Source of the DNA: Schizochytrium sp. CCTCC M209059
Taxonomy: Eukaryota > Sar > Bigyra > Thraustochytrida > Thraustochytriidae
DNA length: 23,750 nucleotides
Reading direction: 5' to 3'
NCBI GenBank assembly: GCA_000818945.1
Contig: KN805414.1
Span: 270,837-294,586, forward strand
Positions within the stretch are counted from its first letter, which is position 1; every line of letters starts with the position of its first letter. The position numbers and the translations under genes were made by a program. Below are positions 1-8,235 of the stretch, in pieces. The notes under the pieces were generated by a model, which searched no databases, had not been told where the DNA came from, and saw nothing but the letters and a program-made list of their open reading frames with translations.

Positions 1-3
1 GGA

Positions 4-18
4 GGGGGGGGGGGGGGG
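4..18. repeat. G homopolymer
   Basis: Fifteen consecutive G residues near the left edge of the window. It is simple sequence with no coding meaning. Length is likely to vary or to be unreliable in sequencing. Confidence 0.9.
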
Positions 19-475
19 ATCAGTTCTACCTCTTGGTTTGTATCGAAATGCGACAAGCAGGTAAGAGACGAGGCCTTTTTGCAGAACGTTTTTCTTTTTC
101 TTTTATAAAGTACAGAGAGGGGATTCTCGTGACGCGCACCACTGTGAAAATCTACGTTGGTTCTCTCTACGTGCATGCGGAGAGACTGCGGTGGTGCGCC
201 GAAATGCCTTCCTCTCGCGCATGAATGCATAAATGAATGAATGATTACCGTAGATGCGCCCCGTTTTTCTTTTCTTTTCCTTTTCATTGGCCTTGTCTTA
301 AATGGGAGTCTGAATTGACAGTATCTTGCCCAGAATTGAGACATTGCAGGTTTTTATGTTTTTTGTTTTTCCGACGACCGTAACACACAGGCGCCTGTTC
401 GTTTGAGATTTACAACACAACGAACAGAGTTCGTAATGCTGCTCGTGATACTGCCGTTCTTGCTGCTATAAGCTG
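19..475. other. Non-coding region downstream of TRAPPC2
   Basis: I see no supportable gene here. The stretch lies 3' of the minus-strand TRAPPC2 stop codon and contains T-rich runs and a short TGAA-type tetranucleotide repeat near 222-245. A 63-codon plus-strand ORF at 33-224 has no recognisable features and is probably chance. No canonical AATAAA was seen on the minus strand close to the stop. Confidence 0.6.
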
Positions 476-904
476 TTATAAGCCATATTTTGTCGCGCAG
501 GAGCGTACACGTGCATCAAAGACTTCGGAGTCGATGGGCTGGTCGAGTTCGTAAAAGGGATTGAGCGCGACCTTTGTATAAAGATCATTGACCTCCTCGA
601 AGAAGCCTCGCACGTATTCCTCGACACGTCCTCTTCGGCCACTGTCCTCGGCGATGGTCTTGTGTAAGAGCAGCAGCTTGGCGCCATTGGCCGCGACCCA
701 CGCGTGGACCTGAAAGTCGTTGAACTCGTCGACGACGCGCAGATACATGCCGCTCGTCTGCCACATGCGCTCCTCAACCATGTCCAGCGCCGAGTGCATG
801 ACAAATTGGTGCACATGCGCCTGGTCTTGCACCCCGCTCCCCGCGGACAGCCTGCACTCGTACACGAGCTCCTTGGCGCCCACCACGGCAAACGCGAGTG
901 CCAT
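476..904 (-). CDS. TRAPPC2: TRAPP complex subunit 2 (sedlin/Trs20)
   Basis: A complete, intronless 142-residue protein that matches the sedlin family over its whole length (family members are usually about 140 residues). Visible family features are the N-terminal strand (ALAFAVVGAKELVYECRL), the helix motif HQFVMHSALDMVEERMW, the segment MYLRVVDEFNDFQVHAWV, and the C-terminal NPFYELDQPI followed by FDARV. Known role of the family: a small longin-fold core subunit of the TRAPP tethering/Rab-GEF complexes acting in ER-Golgi and Golgi traffic, and needed to assemble the larger TRAPP forms. The ATG at 904 is chosen because the protein then begins exactly where sedlin homologues begin. It is divergent from the acyl-CoA dehydrogenase gene and shares an upstream region of about 0.9 kb with it. 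A longer overlapping minus-strand frame (466-939) is a shadow. Confidence 0.93.
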   Translation of the reverse strand: MALAFAVVGAKELVYECRLSAGSGVQDQAHVHQFVMHSALDMVEERMWQTSGMYLRVVDEFNDFQVHAWVAANGAKLLLLHKTIAEDSGRRGRVEEYVRGFFEEVNDLYTKVALNPFYELDQPIDSEVFDARVRSCATKYGL

Positions 905-929
905 GGCTCGTCCCGCGGCGCGCCCTCTA

Positions 930-968
930 TATCAATCAATCAATCTATCTATCTATCAATCTATCAAC
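930..968. repeat. Tetranucleotide microsatellite (TCAA/TCTA)
   Basis: An interspersed run of TCAA and TCTA units beginning 26 bp upstream of the TRAPPC2 start codon (on its upstream side). It is likely in the 5' UTR or core promoter of that gene. Confidence 0.9.
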
Positions 969-1727
969 CTCTTTCGCTTCACTCCGCCCCGTCTGGAGCG
1001 ACGCGGGCCCGACGCCGGGCCTCACTCGGCCCGCCAAGCCTACGTGCACGACTACGCGCGCGCGCTCGGGGCCGCAGGCTGTTTGCGCTTTCCAGCGACG
1101 AAAAGATCGACCCCGAGAGCATAACTAGTAGAGAACTAGTGACCGTTACTGTAGCGTCTGGTCATCTGGGACCCTTCTCTGCCTGCCGGAGCTGTCGTTG
1201 CAGCCGCTCCGGCGCGGCGGGAGCCCTAATGGCGAGGCATGCGGCGGCCCCGCGCGGAGAAGCGCGAGCGCCAGGTCGGTCCAGGAGGCGCGCACGCACA
1301 CTTGCAGGTATGCAAGCACGCAGGCGAACAGGCATGCAGGCAGGGATGCAGCTGCAGGCAAGAGCGGACTCTGAAGAAGGCGGGAAGTAAGGATGCGCAC
1401 GATTGCGGCGGAGGGTGGCGGCGCCTCACACGTCACGGCGAGGAGGAGGACCTGGGCTTGCCTTCCGCCGCAACAAGACAAGCTTTTCCGGTTCCAGGCA
1501 GTCGGTACCCGTAGTGTATAGTATCTTTTCAGTCACAGGCGACAAACAAGCGCTTGTATGCGAAGGCGTAAGGAAGGCGGAGGAAGAAAAAGAAAGAGGT
1601 CGGCGGAGGCGGATGGGACGCAGACCCCGAACCCGCGCACGACGCACAAAGCAAGTCAGACGCCAGCGCGCGCGCACGCAAGAGGCACTCGCAGGCATAT
1701 TTGCCCCACGAGGCTGAGGAAGCAGGA

Positions 1728-1731
<4 letters not shown>

Positions 1732-1761
<30 letters not shown>
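1732..1761 (+). repeat. CAG trinucleotide repeat, ten units
   Basis: Ten perfect CAG units, followed by interrupted GAG/CAG units to about 1780, ending a few bases before the dehydrogenase ATG at 1785. The frame leading into the dehydrogenase reads through it as alanine, but there is no in-frame ATG upstream (the open frame begins at a TTG), so it is most simply a 5' UTR repeat. Another frame would read polyglutamine, but that frame has no other support. Confidence 0.9.
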
Positions 1762-1764
<3 letters not shown>

Positions 1765-1784
1765 CAGCAGCAGGAGCAGGCGCG

Positions 1785-3065
1785 ATGGGCGAGGAAGAAG
1801 AGGCGGTGCAATTCGGGTCGAAGACGCCGTACGCGGAGCCTGCATGGTACAACTCGAAGAACGAGAGCGCGCTGTACAATGAGAACCATGTTGCCTTTCG
1901 CGCAAAGATGCGCAAATTCGTGGACGAAGAGGTGATCCCCAACGTGAGCGAATGGGAGGCCAACGGGATCCCCAAGGAGGCGTACAAGAAAGCCGCACAG
2001 GTGGGGCTCTTGCCCACCGTACTCGGGTGGCCTGAAGACTGCGTGAGCCAGCCGCGGCCCGAAGGCATGGACGGCCTCATGCTCCTCATTGCCATGGACG
2101 AGCTCTGCCGGTGCGCTAGCGGTGGCGTGGTCTGGGGTCTCGTCGGAGCAGCTGGTATCGGTCTTCCCCCTCTCGTGCACTACGCCTCGGACGAGATCAA
2201 GGAACGCGTCGTCAAGCCCGTGCTGGACGGCGAAAAGTTCGCAGCTCTTGCAGTCTCTGAAGCAGGCGCCGGATCTGACGTGGCAAATCTCGCCACTACG
2301 GCCGAGGAAGATGGCGATGACTACGTAATCAATGGTCTTAAAAAGTGGATCACCGGCGGCATGTTTGCCGACTACTTTACCGTGGCTGCGCGTACCGGCG
2401 GCGAGGGTTCCGGAATGTTTGGCATCAGTCTCATTCTGGTCGAGAAGGACCGCCCGGGTGTCTCGGTGCGCGCCATGGATTGCATGGGTGTCAAGGGCTC
2501 CGGAACCGCCTTTGTCGAGTTCGACGACGTGCGCGTGCCCAAGTCAAACTATGTTGCCGACGTGACCGCCCTCATTCGCAACTTTACCACGGAGCGACTG
2601 GGCATTGCGGTCCAGGCTAACCGCTTTGCGCGCGAGTGTCTCCGCATGTCCATCGAATGGACACGCCGCCGCCAGGCCTTTGGCAAGCCGCTCATCGACA
2701 ATCCCGTTGTCCGCAACAAGCTTGCTGAAATGGCACGCCAAGTCGAGGCGACCCATGCATACATTGAGTCGGTGGCCTTTCGCATCGTGTCCCAGGAACG
2801 CCGCGGTGACGACTGGTTTCAGGGCCTCCTCACGCTTAGCCCCGACGCCGCCATGGTCAAGGTCCAGGCCACCAAGACGTACGCCCACTGCGCATCCCAG
2901 GCCGCCATGCTCCACGGTGGCAATAGCTACGTCCGCGGTGGCCAGCACGGCCGCGTAGAGAGCTTGTATCGCGATGTCCTCTCCCTTGCCATTCCTGGCG
3001 GCGCAGAAGATGTCATGATCGACTACGCTGCGCGTCTTGGCATTGCCAAGAAGTCACCCCTTTGA
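1785..3065 (+). CDS. Acyl-CoA dehydrogenase family flavoprotein
   Basis: A 426-residue protein with no introns, the usual length of an acyl-CoA dehydrogenase. Family reaction: FAD-dependent alpha,beta-dehydrogenation of acyl-CoA thioesters. The order is canonical: N-terminal helical domain; FAD/substrate loop SEAGAGSD and GLKKWITGG; middle beta-domain; helix motif RRRQAFGKPL; HGGNSYVRGG; and a C-terminal RDVLSLAIPGGAEDVM. At the place where medium- and short-chain enzymes carry the catalytic Glu (IYEGT) this protein has IPGG. A Glu in FTTERLGIA (residue 270 from this ATG) falls where isovaleryl- and long-chain-CoA dehydrogenases keep theirs. The start at 1785 is the first ATG in frame and has G at -3 and +4. 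No clear mitochondrial presequence is visible, and the C-terminus SPL is not a standard PTS1. The N-terminus (PYAEPAWYN) resembles fungal-type family members. Substrate chain length is unknown. It is convergent with the TPR gene. Confidence 0.93.
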   Translation: MGEEEEAVQFGSKTPYAEPAWYNSKNESALYNENHVAFRAKMRKFVDEEVIPNVSEWEANGIPKEAYKKAAQVGLLPTVLGWPEDCVSQPRPEGMDGLMLLIAMDELCRCASGGVVWGLVGAAGIGLPPLVHYASDEIKERVVKPVLDGEKFAALAVSEAGAGSDVANLATTAEEDGDDYVINGLKKWITGGMFADYFTVAARTGGEGSGMFGISLILVEKDRPGVSVRAMDCMGVKGSGTAFVEFDDVRVPKSNYVADVTALIRNFTTERLGIAVQANRFARECLRMSIEWTRRRQAFGKPLIDNPVVRNKLAEMARQVEATHAYIESVAFRIVSQERRGDDWFQGLLTLSPDAAMVKVQATKTYAHCASQAAMLHGGNSYVRGGQHGRVESLYRDVLSLAIPGGAEDVMIDYAARLGIAKKSPL

Positions 3066-4114
3066 AAACGACGATACGTTTTTTGCTTACCCCGTTTCAA
3101 AAAAAATATATATAGAAAACTTCACTTGGGCCCACCTGCTTGCTCACTCACGTGTAGACCAGCCAGATAGTGCTTCGTCTTCTTGCTGCACGTGAAATAA
3201 AAGAAAATGACTTTCATTTGCGTGTAAGGATTCGAAAACGAATTCAAATTCATGATCAATTGGCTTCTCGAATAGTACTCCGCTTGCGAAACGTTTGTCA
3301 AAGAGAAAAAACCAAAAGATGTGGTCGATTTTGGACGTGGGAGCCTCAGCTGAGATTACTGCAATGAGAACGATCAGAGCCCTTGACACTTGTGCGCTCT
3401 CCACATCATGGCTATGCGGTGATGCGAAGAGAAGTGAGACGAGGACAATCCCATGTGAAGATCAAAATCAACGCCTTGGTGCAATCCGCGAGCAACAACA
3501 AAGGCATTTTCACTGTGCTGAGCATCGCCTGTCATGGTAAGTCGTTGTGACTGTAAGGAATTTCGTGCTGAAACGGAGTCCAGTCTACGATACTACTGAC
3601 AATGAGTGAGTAGGCTTTGTAAAGGCAAACCTGATGAAGGGGGCCTCGAGAAGCTCTTGTCCGTGTATCAGAGAGAGAAAGTGGTATAGGCGAAAGTCAT
3701 GTGCTGCACGTGCAGACGCTGAGCCAGGTCCCAAGCAGAGCTAGGAGAGAACGCGCATAAGCTCTGGAAAGCCATGACAGGCATTCACCAGCCGTGCAAT
3801 GAGGCCAATGCCCGGCCAAGTCCGCTGTCAGTGACGTACGACCAGGTCTACGAGCGTGCAGCGGCTGCGGCGCCCTCGAGCGCTCCCTACGGTGGTCTGA
3901 TCCGTCAATACCATGGACATTGAGATAGAGGCTGAAGGGGACCAGTCTGACACTGTATCTCCCAACGCAGCAGCCGATATACATGTCAAGAGAAGGGATT
4001 GAGCAGCAAGACTGTCTGTAAGGTAGAACAAATAGGCTAATTCACTGTCAGAGGTGACAGAGAAAGGATGAGATACGGGGAGGAACACCATGGCCGTCCC
4101 AAACCGAAACACCT
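3066..4114. other. Convergent intergenic region
   Basis: About 1.05 kb between the 3' ends of the dehydrogenase (plus) and the TPR gene (minus). It contains an A-rich tract with a short TA run near 3098-3119 and the candidate poly(A) signal. Short ORFs on both strands show no recognisable protein features, and I see no gene here. It should contain both 3' UTRs. Confidence 0.6.
3197..3202 (+). terminator. Candidate polyadenylation signal for the dehydrogenase
   Basis: AATAAA lies 132 bp after the dehydrogenase stop codon in an A-rich stretch. The motif is canonical for many eukaryotes, but use of this site is inferred. Confidence 0.4.
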
Positions 4115-6553
4115 CTAGGCAGTCATTGCTTGAGCTTGTTCCTGCGATTGCACCGTCAATGGATGACCATCACCGAGTTTCTGGCGACGGATCTCGAGTG
4201 CCCGTTGAGCCATGTCAGCGTCCTGCTTCGCCGCCGCGAGCCAGTAAAGTGACACTGCCGTCAGATCATGATCCGGGCCCAGCCGCATCTCACGAATCTC
4301 CACGGACAATTCGAGCGCAGATACAGCCTCTGCATGATTGGAATCGCCCAATCCCAGCAGAGCCCGACCCTTAGCGAGCCAAGCATAGCCAAAGCGAGGG
4401 TGCATGTCGTCCGATGGAAAGTTTATGCGAAGGATTTTCAAGGCGTCGTTCGCAGCTTCAAGAGCCTCTGTGAAACGGTCGAGCTCTGAAAATGTAAAAG
4501 ACATCCAGTATCGCGTTGCGGCCACGAACTCATGCCTCGGCCCGAGCTCTCCCATGCTGATTTCAAGGGCATCTCGATACAGCTTGAGCGCGGCGTCGTA
4601 TTGGCCCTGTGCATGGAGCACCTCGGCTATGTTATACATTGTTGTTGCCGTGTCAGGATGCGTCGGGCCGAGCTTTTCCTTGTCAATCTCGAGAACCTCC
4701 AGATACTGCTCGAGCGCCAGATCATACTTGCCCTGCGAATAGAGCACGCTGGCCATGTTGTGCATCGTCGTTGCCGTGTCAGGGTGCTTAAGCCCAAGCT
4801 CTTCCTTTCTTATCTCAAGCGCCTCCTGGTACAACTCCAGTGCGGCTTCGTAGTGGCCCTGCAAATCAAGCACGCTGGCCATGCGGTGCATTGCGTGCGC
4901 CGTGTCAGGGTGCTTGAGCCCGAACTTTACCATGTATACTACGAAAGCCTCCCTGTGCAGCTTGAGCGCGGCGTCGTATTGGCCTTGTGATTGGAGAACC
5001 ATGGCCATGCTGTTCATCGTGCTTGCCGTCAAAGGGTGCGTTGGCCCGAGCTTTGCCTTTCTGATCTCAAGAGCTTCCTGGAACAGTTCGAGCGCTGCGT
5101 CGAACTGCCCTTGCGAGTCGAGCACCAAGGCCATGTTGTGTATTGCTCTTGCCGTTTCGGGATGCTTGGGCCCGAACTCTTTCTTGTAGATTCCAAGAGC
5201 CTCCTGGTACAGCTCGAGCGCCGCATCATACTGGCCTTCGTTCTTCAGAAGCCATGCAACGTTGTATATTACCCGAGCAACCTCCACTGTCAAGCCAGCG
5301 GCAGCCTTTCGCGCTTCAACGATTCTATGCGATGTATGCATGAGCCACTGGCGGATTTCCACGAGGACCGCAGCGTTTAGCGCCGAATACCCACCATTAA
5401 TGCTCTTCACAGCCTTGTCGATCATGTCCCGATCTTTTGGCGAATAGCATTCGGCATTTGCCATGTCTAAGTCTGCGAAAGCTTTTGTGATGGCTTCAGG
5501 TGTTTCATCTTCCATGAGTTGGACAAAGCGTTCATCCTCGCCAGGAGCGAAAATGGGCGTAAAATTCTTGCCACACTTGATGGCGCCGTAGATCTCCCAT
5601 ACGCACCACATGCGCTCGAGGGGTGACGGCCTTTCCCACCTGTCAAAGAAGATGAGACGCTCTTCGAAGCGCTCGATGGCAACGTGAAAGCTTTCCTGAA
5701 GTAGTTGCTCGTACTGTTTCTTGACACCATCCGCGAGATCGCTGTCCTTGGCAGTGAGGTTGGGCTGGTTGGCAGAAAAGAGGTCAAGCCAGACGTATGT
5801 GCGTGTTAGGTCACGATCTTGTCCTTGATAGTGCGCAACAATGGACTCCACGAGCTCTCCAAAGCTGCACTTACGCGCTTGGCTGATGAAAGCACCTTGG
5901 AAGGGAGGACCGACGCACGCTTGGTCGTTGCTTTCCCCGAGGAGAACGTCGAGATAGAAGCCCGGGCTTTGTGAGCTTTTGGTTGACAAGACGACATTGG
6001 CACAAACGTCCTCGACGGTCCAATCTTTTCTGAGCTTTTCTTGGGCATCTTGGCTGGGCTCGAACTTCACTATTCCGTCAACATTTGCCACACGACCTTT
6101 CCGCTTGCCCTTCTCTACGATCACGGTTCTCCCAGTCTCGACTTCGCTCGTTCTTGTCTCCCCCTCGGGGTCCTTGGCGACTGCAATTTTCTTTTTCCGG
6201 AGTACATACAGCTGTATATTAGGTGCAAGAACTTCGTCGAGGACATCTTGCCAGATCTTTTGAAGAGCTGTAACGCTGATGCCGCGGTAGCAGACGATGT
6301 CGTTGCTGAGGTCATTGTTGTTATTCATGTCAAGGTCGTTGTTGCTGTTGATTTTGCTCTTGCCACTGAAGTCCCTGCTGCCGTGACCCTCGTCGCCGCT
6401 GCTCCCAAGGTCGTCGCGGCGAGCGTCCTCGTCCATCATGTGCTTGCTGCTGCTGCTTCCTCCTTTTCTTTCCGCGACCGCGGACGACTCATTGCGCGCG
6501 AGGTTGCCAAGGCTCTCGCGCAAGCCCGCACGCTTCGTCGGTGCGGTTGACAT
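4115..6553 (-). CDS. TIR-like domain plus kinesin-light-chain-type TPR protein
   Basis: An intronless 812-residue protein starting at the first in-frame ATG (6553, A at -3); the open frame further upstream lacks an ATG. Residues 1-90 are Ser/Asn/Asp-rich and probably disordered. Residues about 210-330 carry three spaced motifs: AFISQARKCSFGELV (221-235), YVWLDLFSANQ (253-263) and LERMWCVWEIYGA (312-324). This FxSxA...WxD.F..NQ...R.WC.WE pattern is shared by many protist proteins and parallels TIR boxes 1 to 3. A TIR relationship is my inference, and the His usually seen in FVSHAW-type copies is Gln here. Residues about 424-680 hold six canonical 42-residue TPRs with the kinesin-light-chain signature (NMA.VL..QGQYD.ALELY.EALEI.K..LG..HPDTA), followed by two or three decayed repeats. 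There is no NB-ARC or kinesin-heavy-chain-binding evidence. A signalling or scaffold role is more likely than motor transport; 'kinesin light chain' would be over-annotation. Confidence 0.87.
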   Translation of the reverse strand: MSTAPTKRAGLRESLGNLARNESSAVAERKGGSSSSKHMMDEDARRDDLGSSGDEGHGSRDFSGKSKINSNNDLDMNNNNDLSNDIVCYRGISVTALQKIWQDVLDEVLAPNIQLYVLRKKKIAVAKDPEGETRTSEVETGRTVIVEKGKRKGRVANVDGIVKFEPSQDAQEKLRKDWTVEDVCANVVLSTKSSQSPGFYLDVLLGESNDQACVGPPFQGAFISQARKCSFGELVESIVAHYQGQDRDLTRTYVWLDLFSANQPNLTAKDSDLADGVKKQYEQLLQESFHVAIERFEERLIFFDRWERPSPLERMWCVWEIYGAIKCGKNFTPIFAPGEDERFVQLMEDETPEAITKAFADLDMANAECYSPKDRDMIDKAVKSINGGYSALNAAVLVEIRQWLMHTSHRIVEARKAAAGLTVEVARVIYNVAWLLKNEGQYDAALELYQEALGIYKKEFGPKHPETARAIHNMALVLDSQGQFDAALELFQEALEIRKAKLGPTHPLTASTMNSMAMVLQSQGQYDAALKLHREAFVVYMVKFGLKHPDTAHAMHRMASVLDLQGHYEAALELYQEALEIRKEELGLKHPDTATTMHNMASVLYSQGKYDLALEQYLEVLEIDKEKLGPTHPDTATTMYNIAEVLHAQGQYDAALKLYRDALEISMGELGPRHEFVAATRYWMSFTFSELDRFTEALEAANDALKILRINFPSDDMHPRFGYAWLAKGRALLGLGDSNHAEAVSALELSVEIREMRLGPDHDLTAVSLYWLAAAKQDADMAQRALEIRRQKLGDGHPLTVQSQEQAQAMTA

Positions 6554-7647
6554 GATAGTGAGCGGGGCGTCTGCTGCAGCGTTGGAGGAATCTGGAGAAA
6601 GAGGTCTGCACGCGACCCACGAATTCAACTTGAAAGCGACCGGGTATACAATGCAAGCTGGCGTAGTGGGCCGACAGGGCGTATACACGATGAAGCCTCA
6701 CCCGCAGGTTCTCGCTGGCTAATAACACGTTCTCGCTGGCGAGTCAACCACAGTCAAAAGGAGAGAGAGAGAAGGGGGGGGGCGGAGAAGAAGGGAAAAT
6801 AGAAGGTAGGGAGTTGAGTATGAGAGCAAGGAAGAGAGGCTCTGCTTGTGAGTATCTTGACAGCCAGCCTGCCGCGCAGGGTCCTGCCAGCGGCCCTCTC
6901 GCTTGCTCGCCCGATCGGACGCTGTCTTGTGCGCGTGCGTGCCTTTTTCTCTTTCTCTCAATCTGTCCCTTGGGCGTAATCTTCAAGGTTACTACAGTGT
7001 CGGTGACAACGGAGCACTTTCGACAAGAGCATTGGGCGAAAGCACAAGTACGCTAGCTTGCCGCGATGCTCCCAGTCGTTGATGTGCCAAGATCTATAGG
7101 CCTAAGTTTTTTATCTGCACACTGCAAAGTGGATCATTGATCCTTGCGAACTTCAGCATTTGACGAAGACGAAGGCTCGGGCTCGCCGCCGGAGCAGATG
7201 ACGAAGCCGGGTGCCGTGGAAACGATACACCAGGGCTGCGCCCAGGCAGCGCGCGGGACCGGCGGATGGCATCAGGAGCCTGATGTGCCGGGGCGAGCGC
7301 GCGCTCGTGGCAGGTCTCGCCGCAACGTCTTACCGCTTGGGGTGGGGCCTGAAAATTGCCTGAGCCGACGAAAATTGAGGACGCCATTGCCCGAAGGCGA
7401 CGGCAAGGGAGGCGGCGCGAGCGAGCCATGAGAGGAGCGGGGTTTCAGAGGGCGGCTGTCTCTGTCGATCTGCGACGGCGCCGCACAAGTCGAGGAGGCT
7501 TGTCTCGCACTGCCCGACGATTTCATCTTCACCTGCAGTAGCAATCAAGGTGAAGAAAGGGATTTCCGGAGCGCCTTGGGCTCCGGCGAGTGCTTGCAGT
7601 CGAAGAAGGCCTGCGCGAGGCAGCGTGCACCTGCTCTACAAGAGGCT
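6554..7647. other. Upstream region of the TPR gene; no gene seen
   Basis: The 5' flank of the minus-strand TPR gene. It contains a 12-bp direct repeat (TTCTCGCTGGCT and TTCTCGCTGGCG, near 6710 and 6730), a GA/G-rich tract, and GC-rich sequence with overlapping ORFs on both strands (7094-7548) that have skewed composition and no recognisable domains. A minus-strand exon around 7330-7548 cannot be excluded. Confidence 0.5.
6761..6782. repeat. GA repeat and G run
   Basis: A GA dinucleotide run merging into nine G residues, about 210 bp upstream of the TPR gene start. Simple sequence, possibly promoter-proximal. Confidence 0.85.
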
Positions 7648-8235
7648 GATCGTACGCGCGGCGGTCTTGCGTGGAGCTAACGTCCACTTTGGCTCCCGCG
7701 TTGTACTTTTTTTTTTTATCAAAGTCATCGCGGCTGCTGGTGCCGGTCGCTTTGACGACGGTCCCCAAGTTCATGCGGCCACGAGTGCTTGCGCCGAGAG
7801 CAAAACGATAGGCGCCATGTCGTCAAAGTCGTAGCTTTCTCTTGGACCTCGGACAGGCGAAAAAAAAAGTAAGTGGTGAAGATGACCTCGCTCGGCGACA
7901 CAGGCTGCTGCTTTTTCGCGTTGCGAGCGAAAGGTCGAAGGGCATCAAAGTCACGCAAGGATACCTAGCTGGCGCTGTGCGCATGGACGATGTGTTGTTG
8001 ACAATGGATCACTTGCTGATAAACTTGCACACTGAGCGCTCGAGGCATACTGTGGCCAGCGTCGAGTGAGCTACTTGGTCGACGACGATCTTGCTCTTCA
8101 TCCTGGCCTCCCTCAGCCAGGCAGGCCAGAGGCAACTCTTGAACGTCTCTCTGCGGATCCACCATATGAGCTCGTGTGTAGAGCGGGCATCTTCGTCGAT
8201 GCCAGACATAGTTGCTTGCCAAACCCTTGAACCTT
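7648..8235 (-). repeat. Dispersed repeat, copy 1 (possible decayed coding sequence)
   Basis: This stretch is recognisably similar to 21092-21712 in the same orientation, by eye, through a series of blocks: GGCGCCATGTCGTCAA (7812 and 21274 regions), CTAGCTGGCGCTGTGCG, CACTGAGCGCTCGAGG, TCTTCGTCGATG/TCCTCGTCGATG, and TTGCCAAAC/TTGCCAAAA. Gaps and substitutions are many. On the minus strand both copies can be read as LRxFDxLRP and as DDMAPxV followed by a stop at the same place, with several differences at synonymous positions, so the repeat may derive from an exon. No full-length protein is readable in either copy. It is not recognised as a known element, and terminal repeats are not evident. 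Confidence 0.55.

Larger units (their letters stand above)
905..1784. other. Shared upstream region of TRAPPC2 and the acyl-CoA dehydrogenase gene
   Basis: A divergent intergenic region. No TATA box could be assigned with confidence. It holds the microsatellite at 930-968, two ACTAGT palindromes 6 bp apart near 1124-1140, a GCAGG-rich stretch around 1300-1360, and the CAG repeat just before the dehydrogenase ATG. Several overlapping ORFs on both strands are compositional artefacts of the GC-rich low-complexity sequence. Confidence 0.6.

Noticed and set aside
466..939. 157-codon minus-strand ORF overlapping TRAPPC2
   Set aside because: Shifted frame of the sedlin gene with Arg/Ser/Cys-rich shadow composition.
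1558..1935. Plus-strand polyglutamine ORF through the CAG repeat
   Set aside because: It overlaps the dehydrogenase in another frame, has no conserved domain, and is explained by the triplet repeat.
4115..6553. Annotation as a true kinesin light chain
   Set aside because: Only the TPR consensus is shared; the N-terminal coiled coil for heavy-chain binding is absent and a TIR-like module is present instead.
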